From Candidatus Limnocylindrales bacterium (GTDB lineage Bacteria > Desulfobacterota > Binatia > UBA1149 > CAITLU01), in NCBI GenBank assembly GCA_035571835.1, contig DATNBU010000008.1, positions 124,001 through 188,000 on the forward strand: DNA of 64,000 nucleotides, given 5' to 3'. Made by a program: the position numbers and the translations under genes. Positions 8,828 through 19,144 of the stretch are shown piece after piece (position 1 is the first letter of the stretch; the number at the start of each line of letters is the position of its first letter). Below the pieces are notes generated by a model, which ran no database searches, was not told the DNA's origin, and worked only from the letters and a program-made list of their open reading frames with translations.

Positions 8828-8882
8828 AAAATCGGGGACAGGTACAGTTTTCGAGCACGAGAGCTGTGGCTGTCCCCGATTT
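8828..8882. repeat. AAATCGGGGACAG inverted repeat, copy 1
   Basis: Left arm AAATCGGGGACAG (8829-8841) and right arm CTGTCCCCGATTT (8870-8882) are perfect 13-bp inverted repeats with a 28-nt loop. They begin 4 nt after the hydrolase stop. The same arm recurs at 35102-35151 (with T for A) and 38616-38692. This looks like a REP-type palindromic element and may also end transcription of the hydrolase gene. Confidence 0.8.
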
Positions 8883-9016
8883 CCGGGTTCCCCCCGGAAC
8901 CGAAGATTGCGAGTCGGTCGGGCCGTGGGCGGGCTGCTGAAAGCCAGGCGGGTTTGTAACACCCCCGCGTGGCCGACTGCCAACGTAAAAGCACCGAGGC
9001 GTGCAAGGAAAAAACA

Positions 9017-9778
9017 ATGTCATCGACCGCGACCACTGATTCCACAGCAGCCACGGGCCGAAGCGACGGCCGAAGCGACGAGGCGCTGCGCCCGCTCCAC
9101 ATCCATCCGGGCTTCATCGAGCACGCCGAGGGCTCGGTCCTGATCGAAATGGGCCGAACCCGCGTGATCTGCACGGCGAGCGTGGAAGAGGGCGTGCCGG
9201 GCTTTTTGAAAGGACGGGGCACGGGCTGGGTGACCGCCGAATATGGAATGCTCCCGCGCTCGACCCATACCCGCAACGACCGCGAAGCGGCGCGCGGAAA
9301 GCTCGGCGGCCGCACGATGGAGATCCAGCGCCTGGTCGGCCGCAGCATTCGCGCCGCGATGGACATGCACGCGCTCGGAGAGCGCACCGTCAAGCTGGAT
9401 TGCGACGTGATCCAGGCCGATGGCGGCACGCGTACGGCGTCGATCACCGGCGCATGGGTTGCGCTCGCGCTTGCGTGCAGGAAGCTCGAGCGCGAGGGGC
9501 TCGTCGAACGCAGCCCGGTCGTCAAGGCGATTGCGGCCGTCAGTGTCGGCATCATCGACGGCCGGGCGCTGCTCGACCTTGCCTACGACGAAGACTCTCG
9601 CGCGGACGTCGATATGAACGTCGTCATGACGAACGACGGCGAGTACGTCGAATTGCAGGGAACGGGCGAGGGCGGCACGTTTCGAAGGTCACAGCTCGAC
9701 GAGTTGGCCGATCTTGCATGGAAGGGCATTCGCCGGCTCCTCGACGCGCAGCAGCGGGTGCTCCAGGAGACGACCTGA
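9017..9778 (+). CDS. rph: Ribonuclease PH
   Basis: A 253-aa phosphorolytic 3'-5' exoribonuclease that trims tRNA 3' ends, forming a hexameric ring. Clear family blocks are [41 protein letters not shown], the Arg-rich [37 protein letters not shown] and [16 protein letters not shown] with paired acidic residues. The N-terminus carries an extra Ser/Thr-rich stretch of about 15 residues. The start is ATG 9017 after AAGGAA. The gene usually coupled to it, rdgB, lies 12 kb away at 22088. Confidence 0.95.
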   Translation: MSSTATTDSTAATGRSDGRSDEALRPLHIHPGFIEHAEGSVLIEMGRTRVICTASVEEGVPGFLKGRGTGWVTAEYGMLPRSTHTRNDREAARGKLGGRTMEIQRLVGRSIRAAMDMHALGERTVKLDCDVIQADGGTRTASITGAWVALALACRKLEREGLVERSPVVKAIAAVSVGIIDGRALLDLAYDEDSRADVDMNVVMTNDGEYVELQGTGEGGTFRRSQLDELADLAWKGIRRLLDAQQRVLQETT

Positions 9779-9975
9779 AGCGGCTCGCCAGAACCGGCAG
9801 GAATTGAGTTGACCCGTAGCTGCAAGGCGGTTACCGACGAGCATCGGTATGCAGCTTCAAGTCCGGTCGCGCCACCTGCCGGATCGACACGTTACTCCTC
9901 GACCGGGTAGCGTCGTTGCCCGCACGCATCGCGGGCCGTGCAGGCATCCTGCAAAGAGTCCGGCGAGAAGTTCCG

Positions 9976-10011
9976 GCGAGCAGTTACGCGAGCAGTCACG
10001 CGAGCAGTCAC
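9976..10011 (+). repeat. Three 12-bp tandem repeats abutting a kinase start codon
   Basis: GCGAGCAGTTAC then GCGAGCAGTCAC twice, ending one base before the ATG at 10013. They replace the usual ribosome binding site position. They may be binding sites for a regulator or a slippage-prone coding extension, because the same frame is open from a GTG at 9938. Confidence 0.85.
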
Positions 10012-10012
10012 A

Positions 10013-11890
10013 ATGGATCAGCCACACCGCACGGCGCAGCTTGGCACCGCGAATTCCTGGGCGATATCGCTCGTCGCCCTGTCGCTGGCCGTGGCGGTTC
10101 GCCTGCTGCTCGATCCGGTCCTGGGCACCTCGTTTCCTTTCATCACGGTGTTCGGGGCGGTGGCGATGGCGGTCTGGGCCGGTGGGCGGCTCGAATCCAT
10201 CACCGTCGCGATCGTCGGCTATCTTGCCGCCTCCTGTCTTTTCATCGAGCCGCGCGGCGGTCTGGCTTTCGGCAGCGCGGCGAACTTCATCGGCCTGCTG
10301 CTCTACCTCGCCACGTGCGCGATCATCATCGGGTTCGGCCAGGCGATGCGGCGCGCGCGAACGTTGTCGCGCCAGGCGCTCGAGGTGCTGCGACGCAGCG
10401 AGGAGCGCCTGCGGCTCGCGCAGGGCATTGCCCGCATCGGCACGTTCGAATGGGACATCGAGGCCAACGAGTACCAATGGACGGACGAGCTTGCGGCGAT
10501 GTACGGACGCACGACCGCGGATATCTCGGGCAAAGGCTTCGTATGGCATGACGTCGTGCATCCGGACGATCGCGATGAAGTTATCCGCAAGACTGTCGAA
10601 TCGATGACTACCGGACAGTTCGAGCATGAATGGCGCATCCTGTGGCCGGACGGCAGCGTCCACTGGGTTGCGGGGCGCGGATCGGCGTTCTTCGACAAGA
10701 ACGGCAAACCGCTGCGAATGCTCGGCATCAACATCGACATCACCGAACGCAGGAATGCCGAAGAGGCGCTCAAGCAAGCCGATCGCAACAAGGACCAGTT
10801 CCTCGCGACGCTCGCCCACGAGCTGCGCAACCCGCTGGCACCGGTGCGCAACGCTCTCGACATCATGAGGCTCGCCGGCAGCGATGCCGCCATGCTTGAG
10901 AACGCGCGCACGCTGATGGAACGTCAGGTGGCGCATCTCGTACGGCTGATCGACGACCTGCTCGACGTAAGCCGCATCACGCGCGACAAGCTCGACCTTC
11001 GCCGCGAGCGGCTCGAGCTTGCGTCTGTCGTCGAGCAGGCAGCCGAGACCAGCCGGCCGCTTTTCGATCAGGCCGGCCAGACGTTCGAGGTTTCGATGCC
11101 CGCGGAACCAATGGTTCTCGACGGCGACGCCGTCCGCCTTGCGCAGGTGTTCGGAAACCTGCTGACGAACGCGAGCAAGTACACCGGTCACGGCGGAACG
11201 ATCGCGTTCGAGGTGCGCCGCGACGGAAATGAGGCCGTCGCCGTCGTACGCGACGACGGCGTCGGGATTCCAGCGGACAAGCTCCCGCACGTGTTCGAGA
11301 TGTTCACGCAGATCGATCATTCGCTGGTACAATCCCAGGGCGGGCTCGGCATCGGGCTCGCGATCGTCCAGCGTCTCGTCGGGCTGCATGGGGGCAGCGT
11401 TTCGGCGACGAGCGCCGGGCCGGGGCGCGGAAGCACCTTCACCGTGCGACTCCCGCTTGCGGAAGCCGCTACGGCGCAGGCACAAAAACAGCACGAAGAG
11501 GTACCGCTCATGGAAGATTCGACCCGACCCGCCCGCCGCATCCTCGTCGTCGACGACAACGAAGATGCCGCCATGACCCTTGCAATGCTGCTCAAGATGA
11601 AAGGAAGCGAGACCGAGCTGGCGCACGACGGCCTCGACGCGATCGAGAAGGCTGCCAGGTTCCGGCCGGACGTAATCCTGCTCGATATCGGCCTTCCGAA
11701 GATGGACGGCTACGACGCGTGTCGGGAGATCCGCAAACAACCGTGGGGAAGCGCCATCACGATGATCGCGCTGACCGGTTGGGGCCAGGACGACGACCGC
11801 CGCAAGTCGATGGAGGCCGGCTTCGACCTGCACCTGGTCAAACCGGTTGCTCCCGCCGCGCTGATGAAGATGCTCGGCGAGGCCCAGTAG
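10013..11890 (+). CDS. Hybrid sensor histidine kinase/response regulator
   Basis: A membrane sensor kinase of about 625 aa. Order: four hydrophobic segments (about 17-110, KdpD-like DUF4118 arrangement), a PAS domain (about 130-250, with HPDDRDEV and ITERRNAEE), HisKA with phospho-His in LATLAHELRNPL (about 269), HATPase with NLLTNASKY, DDGVGI and GGLGIGLAIV, and a C-terminal receiver domain with ILVVDDNEDA, phospho-Asp in VILLDIGLPKMDG and Lys in LVKPV. The signal sensed is unknown. The ATG at 10013 lacks a ribosome binding site and is preceded by three 12-bp repeats; a GTG at 9938 in frame would add 25 residues encoded by them. Confidence 0.88.
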   Translation: MDQPHRTAQLGTANSWAISLVALSLAVAVRLLLDPVLGTSFPFITVFGAVAMAVWAGGRLESITVAIVGYLAASCLFIEPRGGLAFGSAANFIGLLLYLATCAIIIGFGQAMRRARTLSRQALEVLRRSEERLRLAQGIARIGTFEWDIEANEYQWTDELAAMYGRTTADISGKGFVWHDVVHPDDRDEVIRKTVESMTTGQFEHEWRILWPDGSVHWVAGRGSAFFDKNGKPLRMLGINIDITERRNAEEALKQADRNKDQFLATLAHELRNPLAPVRNALDIMRLAGSDAAMLENARTLMERQVAHLVRLIDDLLDVSRITRDKLDLRRERLELASVVEQAAETSRPLFDQAGQTFEVSMPAEPMVLDGDAVRLAQVFGNLLTNASKYTGHGGTIAFEVRRDGNEAVAVVRDDGVGIPADKLPHVFEMFTQIDHSLVQSQGGLGIGLAIVQRLVGLHGGSVSATSAGPGRGSTFTVRLPLAEAATAQAQKQHEEVPLMEDSTRPARRILVVDDNEDAAMTLAMLLKMKGSETELAHDGLDAIEKAARFRPDVILLDIGLPKMDGYDACREIRKQPWGSAITMIALTGWGQDDDRRKSMEAGFDLHLVKPVAPAALMKMLGEAQ

Positions 11891-12020
11891 CCGACCCCGG
11901 AGGAATGGCGGCCTTCCGTGAGCCCGGGTCGCGTGGCATAACCCGTCGTGCCTCGGCGGCAGCTCCCGCAGGGAGCGCCGCAGCAGGTGAACCGCAGTTC
12001 CGGGAGGCGGGACGCCGGAA

Positions 12021-14507
12021 ATGACCTCTTGGACCCAGCAGCAGGCCCGCGACATCCCGACCGATGATCTGAAACGGCGTGCCGAAGAATATTCGGCCCT
12101 CTACGAAGCCTCCCGCGACCTTTCCGTACAGCCCGATCTGGAGTCCCTGTTCCGCACGCTGATGGAACGCGTGATCAGGCTGCTCCAATGCTCGTCGGCG
12201 AGTGTGTTTCTCTACGATATGAAGGCGGGTGAGGTGGAGGTGGCTGCGACCAGCTACAGCACCCTCAACGTCGGTCAACGCTTCGCGCTCGACCAGGGCA
12301 TGACCGGCCGCATGGCGCGCTCGCGCCAGCCGATCGTCGTCAACGACTACCAGAACTGGGAGCATCGTATTCCCGAGCTCGCGGCGACCGGAGTTCGTGC
12401 GGTGCTGATGGTGCCGATGATGTGCGGCGGCGAGCTCGTCGGTGCGCTCGGCGTCAGCGAGTACACCACCGGCAGGACCTATTCGGACGCCGACGTGCGG
12501 CTGCTGTCGATGTTCGCCGCACATGCCGCAAGCGCACTTCGCAGCGCGCTTCTTCTCGAGGAAGCGCGGCGCCGGGCCGCTGACCTGCAGCGTGAAAACT
12601 CCGAGCGCCGCCAGATCGCCGAAGAGCTGCGCCAGAGCCAGGAGCGTTACCGTTCGCTCGTCGAGAACATGAACGACGTGGTCTTTACGCTCGGCACCGG
12701 CGGAATCGTCACCTACATCAGCCCGGCGGTCGCACGGCTGACAGGACATTCCCCCGAGGAGCTGATCGGCCGGCCGTTCGCCGCGTTCATCCATCCGGAC
12801 GATCTCGACCATCTGCGGACAAGCTTCGCGCGCGTGCTCGAAAGTACGCGCGAGCCGATTGAATTCCGCGTCTTCGCGAAGAACGGCGAGATCCGCTGGG
12901 TGCGCAGCTCGAGCCGCAGGCACGTGGTCGACGGCCGCGCGGCGGGAATTACCGGATCGCTGACCGACATCAGCGAGAGCAAGGCGGCCGAGCTGGCGCT
13001 GCTCGAGAGCGAAGGGCGTTACCGCCAGCTCGTCGAATTCTCGCCCGACGGGATCGCTGTACATTCGGATCGCCGCATCGTCTTCGTCAACAGCGCCGGA
13101 GTGCGCCTGGTGGGCGCGGCCGACGCCAGCGAAATTCTCGGACAGCCGAGCCTTCGCTTCATGCATGCCGGCGACAACGCCCGCCTGGAGGAGCGACTGC
13201 GAAGGGTGCTCGAGGAGCGGACCATCGAACAGGTCGAAGGTCGTCTCGTGCGTCTCGACGGGATGACGCGCGAAGTCGAGATCATCGCGATGCCGATCAT
13301 GTACGGAGGCCGCGATTCGGTGCAGGTCGTCATGCACGATCTGACCGAGCACAATCGCGCCGCGCGTGCCCTTGCCGAAAGCGAAGAGCGCTACCGGGAG
13401 CTCATCGAGAACGCCAATGACCTCGTCTACGTGCACGACCTGACGGGCCGTTTCCTCGCCATCAACCGGGCTGCGGAACAGACCACCGGTTACATGCGCG
13501 ACGAAGCCCTGCAGAAGAATCTCGGCGACATCGTCGCTCCCGAAGACCTGCCGCGCGCCGTCGAACAGATGATGCGCGTGATGGCCGGCTTCGAGCCGCC
13601 GTCGGCGATGGAGTCGGACATCATCACCAAGGACGGCCGGCGCCTCACGCTGGAGATCAGCGCGCGGCCGGTGCTGCGCGACGGCGTGCCGGTTGCCGTG
13701 CAGGGCGTTGCCCGCGACGTGACCGAGCGCAGGCGCGCAGCCGAAGAGATCCGCCTGCTCAACGAAGAGCTCGAGCAGCGCGTGAAGGAGCGCACCGCCG
13801 AGCTCGAAGCCGCCAACAAGGAGCTCGAGGCGTTCGGCTATTCGGTCTCGCATGACCTGCGTGGGCCGCTGCGCGTGATCGAAGGCTTCGGACGGCTGCT
13901 GCTCGACGAGTTCGGCGCGACGCTGACGGCAACCGGGCGCGATTACGTCGAAGGCGTGCGTGCGAGCAGCCACCGCATGGCGCAGCTCATCCAGGACCTG
14001 CTCAACCTGTCGCGCATCACGCGCAACGCGATCCAGCGCCGCAACGTGGATCTTGCGGCGATCGCGCACCTGGTCGCGGACGACCTTCGGAGGTCGCAGC
14101 CGGAGCGCAACGTCGAGTTCGTCATTGCCGCAGCGGCGCCGGCGGCCGGCGACCCGTCGATGGTGCGCATCCTCATGGAAAACCTGCTCGGAAATGCGTG
14201 GAAGTACACGAGCAAGCACGCCACCGCGCGGATCGAGTTCGGTGTAAGGCTGGAAGGGACCGAGCTGGTCTACTTCGTGCGCGACGACGGCGCCGGTTTC
14301 GACATGGAATACGTCGGCAAGCTGTTCCATCCGTTCCAGCGGCTGCATCTGGTCTCTGAGTTCGAAGGCACCGGCATCGGGCTAGCGACCGTCGAGCGCA
14401 TCGTGCGGCGCCATGGCGGGCGGGTATGGGCGGACGCGAAGGTGGAGAAGGGGACGACGATCTCGTTCACGCTGGCGCCGGCGCGAGCGGCCCATCGAAA
14501 TGAATGA
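12021..14507 (+). CDS. GAF/multi-PAS sensor histidine kinase
   Basis: An 828-aa soluble-looking kinase. Order: GAF domain (about 25-180; [13 protein letters not shown] and [19 protein letters not shown]), three PAS domains (about 210-320, 330-440, 450-570; each opening SEERYR-like), a coiled linker [20 protein letters not shown], HisKA with [18 protein letters not shown], and HATPase with [19 protein letters not shown] and [15 protein letters not shown]. This bacteriophytochrome-like kinase core also appears in the kinases at 35636 and 40173. It starts 130 nt after the hybrid kinase on the same strand and may act with it. No receiver domain is attached. Confidence 0.88.
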   Translation: MTSWTQQQARDIPTDDLKRRAEEYSALYEASRDLSVQPDLESLFRTLMERVIRLLQCSSASVFLYDMKAGEVEVAATSYSTLNVGQRFALDQGMTGRMARSRQPIVVNDYQNWEHRIPELAATGVRAVLMVPMMCGGELVGALGVSEYTTGRTYSDADVRLLSMFAAHAASALRSALLLEEARRRAADLQRENSERRQIAEELRQSQERYRSLVENMNDVVFTLGTGGIVTYISPAVARLTGHSPEELIGRPFAAFIHPDDLDHLRTSFARVLESTREPIEFRVFAKNGEIRWVRSSSRRHVVDGRAAGITGSLTDISESKAAELALLESEGRYRQLVEFSPDGIAVHSDRRIVFVNSAGVRLVGAADASEILGQPSLRFMHAGDNARLEERLRRVLEERTIEQVEGRLVRLDGMTREVEIIAMPIMYGGRDSVQVVMHDLTEHNRAARALAESEERYRELIENANDLVYVHDLTGRFLAINRAAEQTTGYMRDEALQKNLGDIVAPEDLPRAVEQMMRVMAGFEPPSAMESDIITKDGRRLTLEISARPVLRDGVPVAVQGVARDVTERRRAAEEIRLLNEELEQRVKERTAELEAANKELEAFGYSVSHDLRGPLRVIEGFGRLLLDEFGATLTATGRDYVEGVRASSHRMAQLIQDLLNLSRITRNAIQRRNVDLAAIAHLVADDLRRSQPERNVEFVIAAAAPAAGDPSMVRILMENLLGNAWKYTSKHATARIEFGVRLEGTELVYFVRDDGAGFDMEYVGKLFHPFQRLHLVSEFEGTGIGLATVERIVRRHGGRVWADAKVEKGTTISFTLAPARAAHRNE

Positions 14508-14568
14508 GGTTGCGTCGTCGCGGACCGCGACCCTGCGCATCGACAGCATAGACGGTCATCCGGACGCG

Positions 14569-16014
14569 TCAGTGTTCCTTCATCAGCTTTTCGAGACCGT
14601 CGAGGCGCGGCTCCTCGACGACCGCTGGAGCCAGGCCGAGCGTCCCGCCAGCCACTGCGGGCGGCGCTGGGGCCGGTGATCCGACGGCGGGAATTGCCCG
14701 GGTTGTGAGGAACCAGACGAAGTCGCTCGAGGCATCCTGCGTCGCCAGATCGTGACAGTTCATGCAGCCGTTCACGATCGGCTTCTGGCGAAATGTCTCG
14801 ATGACGCTGTTCGAGAATGCTGTCTGATCGCTGCCAGCTCCCGGAAACGTATTCGCAGGTACGCCGCGGGCTTCGGTCCCGTCCGGATTTTTCACGACTA
14901 CCGGCCATTGCGTCATCACGAGCCTGTAAAAGCGGAAGACGGTTGTGCTGACCCCGGGTGCATTCTGATACAGCGCATTGGTTCCGCCGGTCGATGCGTG
15001 AATCTTCTTCTCACGCAGAATCTGTGTGGGGTTGGGTTGGTCCACGGGAAGATTCGTCGCGGATAGCGGCGTCGTCTTGGGCGATTTGGGCGATCCGGCT
15101 CCATCATTGAAAGAAAACGGCGCCTCACCTTTTACTTCCCCCGGCGCAGAGGCTGATGACTCCGGTATGTTGTCGACGTGTTCGAATGTCGACCAGATCC
15201 ATTGCGGACGACTGATCGTCTTCTGGAGGATGTGAAACCCGACCAGGCCTACGTCCCGTTGCGCGCAAGTCAGCGCCACAGGATCGAAGACGAGTGCCGA
15301 TCGAACCAGGAAGCGCGCACGCTTCTCTGGCGCGAGTCCGGTCAGATCCCGCCAAGCCGCCTTGACCAGAACGCTGTGCGGGTTGCCGCCTGCTCCGTCA
15401 GCGAAGACCACCGGATTTGCAGGAGTCGGCAGATTCGCACGCAGGAAGAGCTTGCGTTGAAAGATCGGCTCGAAGGTTGGACGATTCACGTGAATCTCAA
15501 AGCGCGCGTAGTGTTTTCCCTGGTCGACGATCGGCCCCTCGAGATTTCCGAATCCTGCTTGAGCGAGATTCTCGAAGGTCGAGAAAGCGGCCAGCACTTT
15601 GGTGTCCGGACTACTGGGCGTACCGCACGGATTCTCTCCCATTTCGTTCCAGGGACGGATCGCGCAGCCTGCGGCATCACCCAGGCAATTCGCCCCCGGA
15701 ATCATCTCCCAGTCCGTTTTCCAGCTCTCCCATAGAAGAGGCTTCGTCGTATCGCCGAAGGCGGCTGCTGCATCGGCCACACCCCTCGTGGCACCCGCGG
15801 GCCCGGGAGTCTGCGCCGGCCAGTTCAATGCGATGAAACTCCTCCACGAGAAGTCGTCGAAGAATTCGATCGGATTTCCGCCGAAACCGTTCGGGATGGC
15901 GACGTCATCGGGGAGCACGGAGCTGACCGTTGGCGCCGGCGCGGCTTGCGCAACGTCCGACCCCATCACCCACAGTGCGACGAAGACTCCTGAGACAAGC
16001 GCGGTTCGTGTCAT
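14569..16014 (-). CDS. Secreted single-haem c-type cytochrome-like protein linked to LodAB
   Basis: About 481 aa with a signal peptide (VFVALWVMGSDVAQA) and one haem c motif CMNCH near residue 430. There is no known enzyme signature. It resembles the protein at 19145-20428: both share an FxxFxxxNWP-like N-terminal block, a WESWK/WETWA block, GLVxxHIxxKxxxxxWxWxTxExVxN, and a C-terminal CxxCH. Its ATG overlaps the LodB stop by ATGA, so it is the third gene of the lodA-lodB-cytochrome operon. A role as electron acceptor for the quinoprotein is inferred from this linkage. It ends convergently with the kinase at 14507. Confidence 0.75.
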   Translation of the reverse strand: MTRTALVSGVFVALWVMGSDVAQAAPAPTVSSVLPDDVAIPNGFGGNPIEFFDDFSWRSFIALNWPAQTPGPAGATRGVADAAAAFGDTTKPLLWESWKTDWEMIPGANCLGDAAGCAIRPWNEMGENPCGTPSSPDTKVLAAFSTFENLAQAGFGNLEGPIVDQGKHYARFEIHVNRPTFEPIFQRKLFLRANLPTPANPVVFADGAGGNPHSVLVKAAWRDLTGLAPEKRARFLVRSALVFDPVALTCAQRDVGLVGFHILQKTISRPQWIWSTFEHVDNIPESSASAPGEVKGEAPFSFNDGAGSPKSPKTTPLSATNLPVDQPNPTQILREKKIHASTGGTNALYQNAPGVSTTVFRFYRLVMTQWPVVVKNPDGTEARGVPANTFPGAGSDQTAFSNSVIETFRQKPIVNGCMNCHDLATQDASSDFVWFLTTRAIPAVGSPAPAPPAVAGGTLGLAPAVVEEPRLDGLEKLMKEH

Positions 16015-17162
16015 GCATGTTCTCCATGTTCTCCAGCTTCTACTGTCGCGGCCAGCCGGCCGCGTCCGGGATTGCTCGGCACGGAGAGATCGGTCGCCCG
16101 GCGGGACCAGAAAATCTCGTCGGACCAGTCGGGAACGAGGGCGTAGATTCCGAGTTGTTGAGCGAGCTGCGTCGCGAACTGCGTCTGCATGCGATCCTGG
16201 TATTCCGGCAGCGCGCTGACGTCGCCATCGTTTGCTCGACGAATGGTCTGCGCAGCGAAGCAGCCGGACTCCAACGCTCGCCAGATGCCGCAGCCGGAGA
16301 GCGGGTCGAGTGAAATCGCGGCGTCTCCGGTCGCGATCCAGCCGGTCCCGGCAACCTTGCCCGACCATCTCATCGACGCATCGCAGGTGATGAGGCGTTC
16401 GGCGGATCCGAGACAAAGACGACGCATGAGCCGCGTCGACGACCGCGACAATTCGAACGAGGAGTGACGGTTGCGGCTCTCGCCCAACAGATCACCATCC
16501 GTCAGAAACGCGACGATCGCTTTCTGGTGCGGCAGCGGCGCGAAGTACCACCATCCATTGGCTGCGGCTTCGATGGAGAGCCGATCCTCCCGGCCTGCAT
16601 TTGTAACGGTTGCGACGATCGCGACGAGCCTGTCTTGCGCCGCGGGCCGGCCATGCAATTGACGAACCAGGGATGCGCGCCTCCCGGTCGCGTCGACAAG
16701 CCACGTTGCGCGAAGCTGCGTGTACTTCCCTCTCAGTCTGGCGTGCACCAACCATCCGTTCTCGTCTCTTGAGATCGCGTGGACGGTAGCTGCAAGAACG
16801 ACCCGTGCTCCTGCTTCCGAGGCGGCTCCAGCCATCACCTCATCGAATTGTTTTCGAACGATGTGACGTCCGGAGCCGTACGGGTTGAAGAAAAAGTCCG
16901 TCTCGACGGTGGTGCGACCACCCCACGACGAAACCACGCCAGGAGAATCGATTCCATCGATTCTCCGAATGCGATCCATCACTCGCAGCCTTGCGAGCCA
17001 CGGACTCACATCCGGTGCCAGAGTCTCGCCGATTCTGCGGCGATCGAACGAGGACTTTTCGAGAACGGTCACCCGCAAGCCGGCTGTAGCCAACTCGATG
17101 GCCGCCGCGGCACCCGCCGGCCCGCAGCCGACGACCAGCACTTCGCACGCGGATGCCGACAA
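16011..17162 (-). CDS. LodB-like FAD-dependent oxidoreductase (CTQ maturation)
   Basis: A 383-aa flavoprotein of the tryptophan-halogenase/LodB type. It has the N-terminal Rossmann motif VVGCGPAGAAAAIEL, RRIGETL near residue 45, VDATGRRASL in the middle, and the FAD motif GWIATGDAAISLDPLSGCGI. LodB-type enzymes hydroxylate the tryptophan that becomes the CTQ cofactor in the partner LodA. The gene follows the LodA-like gene by 3 nt and appears to start at TTG 17162. It overlaps the next gene by 4 nt. Confidence 0.85.
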   Translation of the reverse strand: MSASACEVLVVGCGPAGAAAAIELATAGLRVTVLEKSSFDRRRIGETLAPDVSPWLARLRVMDRIRRIDGIDSPGVVSSWGGRTTVETDFFFNPYGSGRHIVRKQFDEVMAGAASEAGARVVLAATVHAISRDENGWLVHARLRGKYTQLRATWLVDATGRRASLVRQLHGRPAAQDRLVAIVATVTNAGREDRLSIEAAANGWWYFAPLPHQKAIVAFLTDGDLLGESRNRHSSFELSRSSTRLMRRLCLGSAERLITCDASMRWSGKVAGTGWIATGDAAISLDPLSGCGIWRALESGCFAAQTIRRANDGDVSALPEYQDRMQTQFATQLAQQLGIYALVPDWSDEIFWSRRATDLSVPSNPGRGRLAATVEAGEHGEHA

Positions 17163-17165
17163 GTG

Positions 17166-18905
17166 CTAGAGCTCCCGATCGATTTCTATGTAAATTCCAC
17201 TGAGCCCCGGTGCTTCGCTGACCACGCCGAGGCGATCCCAGTCGACCGCGAGCTGGTCATGAGATGCGACACCGCGCCCCCAACTCGCCCTGGTCATCGT
17301 CGCAGGATTGAGCACGACTTCGTCGGGCCGCTGCGCAGGCCACCAATTGGTGTTGCACTTGAAAAAATCGGCTTGCCACGGGCAAGCCATGCGTTTGCTC
17401 ACATCTCCAGGGTAGAGAGCGTCGGGCACCGCTCCAGGGTCGAGCCCTAGAGGATCATTCGCCCCTAACGGTGCGCATCGGAATCGAAAGGGTTCCATGA
17501 GGACACGCGGCTCGCGCGCGATCCAGCCGATTTCGATGCCTGGATAGAAGCCACCGCCAGCGGTTGCTTCGAGCGAGGCCCTGTCCAGCCCGTGCGCACG
17601 CAGAGGAATATCCGGTGCCGGCGCGACCGGCGGCCAGACCCAACCTGCAGCATCAAAATTTCCGAGAGTCCATTGTCGCAGAAGGTGATACTGCGTAGGC
17701 GTCAGCGTCAGCCACGTTGGATTGTCCAGATCGCCGAGCAGCACCGGCATGAACGTGTCGTCGGAGTTGTTCCAGTCCTCCGGTCGACGAAGCCGGTCAA
17801 AGATTTCCGCAGGAGTCGGGTGCGCGGGATCCGGCCGCACGAAAGGAGTCTGTGCCAGCGCATCGAAGCTCCAGCCGTGCCGCCTCGCAACGCGCTTTTG
17901 AACCCATCGATACATGCCGGGTCTCGAGATGATCGGATAAATCTCATCCCGATAGGATGGCGCGTACGCAGGGTTGAACGGAGGCGAGTCGGAAGTGAAA
18001 TCGTCGAGCGTGACGGGACTCGGTCCGAGGAAAATGTCCGGACGTAATCCCATGTGGCGGATCGCAGTATCGAGGAACACGTCGTACAGCGTCACGATGT
18101 TCGTGACAGCCGGCGCAAAATCCGGCGGTGCAATGACTACCCACGCCGGCGAGTCGACCTCGCGTCTCGATCCATCGGCGAAGACAAGGACGGCACGTAC
18201 CGGCCCGTCGGAGGTGCTGTCGAACCAGTCCTTGTTGTTGGCAAAACTCTGAATCGCGATGCCCCCCACGCTTGCCGACACACCAGGCGCAGGCACGACG
18301 GTAAGCGAGCCATCGGGCTGTCCTATGAGCGATCCCAGTGCGTCGATGTCGGCGGGACCGACGGCGTTGCTCAAGGTTCCGGCTGCAGGGCCGGTGAATG
18401 GATATCCGGCAGATGACGCGCGACTGACGTCCGCATTGCCACCAGGAGCCGCAACCGTTCGCGGTCCGAAATCCACGATCAGCTTGCTGCGCCGCTGAGC
18501 TGAGCTCGTGATGTGATTGTTTCGCAGAGACGCAGGAGCCGGGGCATAGCCAAACCCAGGCGGATTCGTGATATCGGCAGAACCCGTCACGCCCGCGAAC
18601 TTGAACCAGTACGCCTTCTTGTTCGCGAGGTGTACTGTCCATTCGATGCTCGCTACGCCCTGCTGGCCGCCGAGCTGGACGAGCACCGGTTCTGCTGTCG
18701 GGTCCTGATCGTCGTACTCAAATACCCAGAACTCTGCCGCCTGGGAGAGAAGCCGCTGACTGGCGTCCCGGTAAGTCATGTTGCCGGCCCGCGTTCGACC
18801 CGTATCGGCAATCATTCCCGGAGTCGTTGGCCCGGGAAACCATTCGGGACTTCGGCCGAGTCGCGCGATGCCGATGGAAGGGTGAACCTTGTACGTCTTG
18901 GCCAT
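17166..18905 (-). CDS. LodA/GoxA-like CTQ-dependent amine/amino-acid oxidase
   Basis: A 579-aa quinoprotein family member, shorter than the ~700-aa LodA/GoxA lysine and glycine oxidases. The N-terminus VHPSIGIARLGRSPEWF and the motifs FYPGIEIGW, MACPWQADFFKC (about 506-517) and WWPAQRPDEV (521-530) are typical. The tryptophan of WWPAQRP is the likely CTQ precursor; I cannot say which nearby cysteine is its partner. No signal peptide is seen, as in other LodA proteins. The substrate is unknown. It is the first gene of a three-gene operon with the LodB-like protein and a c-type cytochrome-like protein, which hints at electron transfer to haem rather than only to oxygen. GGAG lies about 10 nt before the ATG. 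Confidence 0.88.
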   Translation of the reverse strand: MAKTYKVHPSIGIARLGRSPEWFPGPTTPGMIADTGRTRAGNMTYRDASQRLLSQAAEFWVFEYDDQDPTAEPVLVQLGGQQGVASIEWTVHLANKKAYWFKFAGVTGSADITNPPGFGYAPAPASLRNNHITSSAQRRSKLIVDFGPRTVAAPGGNADVSRASSAGYPFTGPAAGTLSNAVGPADIDALGSLIGQPDGSLTVVPAPGVSASVGGIAIQSFANNKDWFDSTSDGPVRAVLVFADGSRREVDSPAWVVIAPPDFAPAVTNIVTLYDVFLDTAIRHMGLRPDIFLGPSPVTLDDFTSDSPPFNPAYAPSYRDEIYPIISRPGMYRWVQKRVARRHGWSFDALAQTPFVRPDPAHPTPAEIFDRLRRPEDWNNSDDTFMPVLLGDLDNPTWLTLTPTQYHLLRQWTLGNFDAAGWVWPPVAPAPDIPLRAHGLDRASLEATAGGGFYPGIEIGWIAREPRVLMEPFRFRCAPLGANDPLGLDPGAVPDALYPGDVSKRMACPWQADFFKCNTNWWPAQRPDEVVLNPATMTRASWGRGVASHDQLAVDWDRLGVVSEAPGLSGIYIEIDREL

Positions 18906-19065
18906 GCCCTGAGCTCCGTAGGGTCCCGGAAGCTTCGCCGAAGCGAAAGTGTAGGGAGTTTCTCAGTCGAAACTGTTCTGTTCAGTGACTGGATACGTGC
19001 GAGCCTTTACCGCACCACCTGGCTTGCGGGAAGTGCGTCAGGACCCATGAGACGGAATTAAAACG

Positions 19066-19103
19066 GGGGCTGGTGAGATCTCTCACCAGCCCCCATTTTT
19101 GTA
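19066..19103. terminator. Strong, apparently bidirectional terminator
   Basis: A 14-bp perfect stem, GGGGGCTGGTGAGA with TCTCACCAGCCCCC (19066-19095), is followed by ATTTTTG on the plus strand and by GTTTTAATT on the minus strand. It lies 50 nt past the stop of the cytochrome-like gene at 19145 and upstream of the LodA-like gene, so it separates the two minus-strand units. Confidence 0.9.
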
Positions 19104-19144
19104 ACCACGGAGTTGGTCTGCTTCGTGAGCGAAGTATTCTCACT

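Noticed and set aside
14569-16416. A longer N-terminus for the LodB-linked cytochrome-like protein
   Set aside because: The extra residues overlap lodB, are Arg-rich and lack a signal peptide; ATG 16014 gives a clean signal and ATGA coupling.
18513-19061. A plus-strand frame opposite the LodA-like gene start
   Set aside because: No family match, no ribosome binding site, antisense to a well-supported gene.
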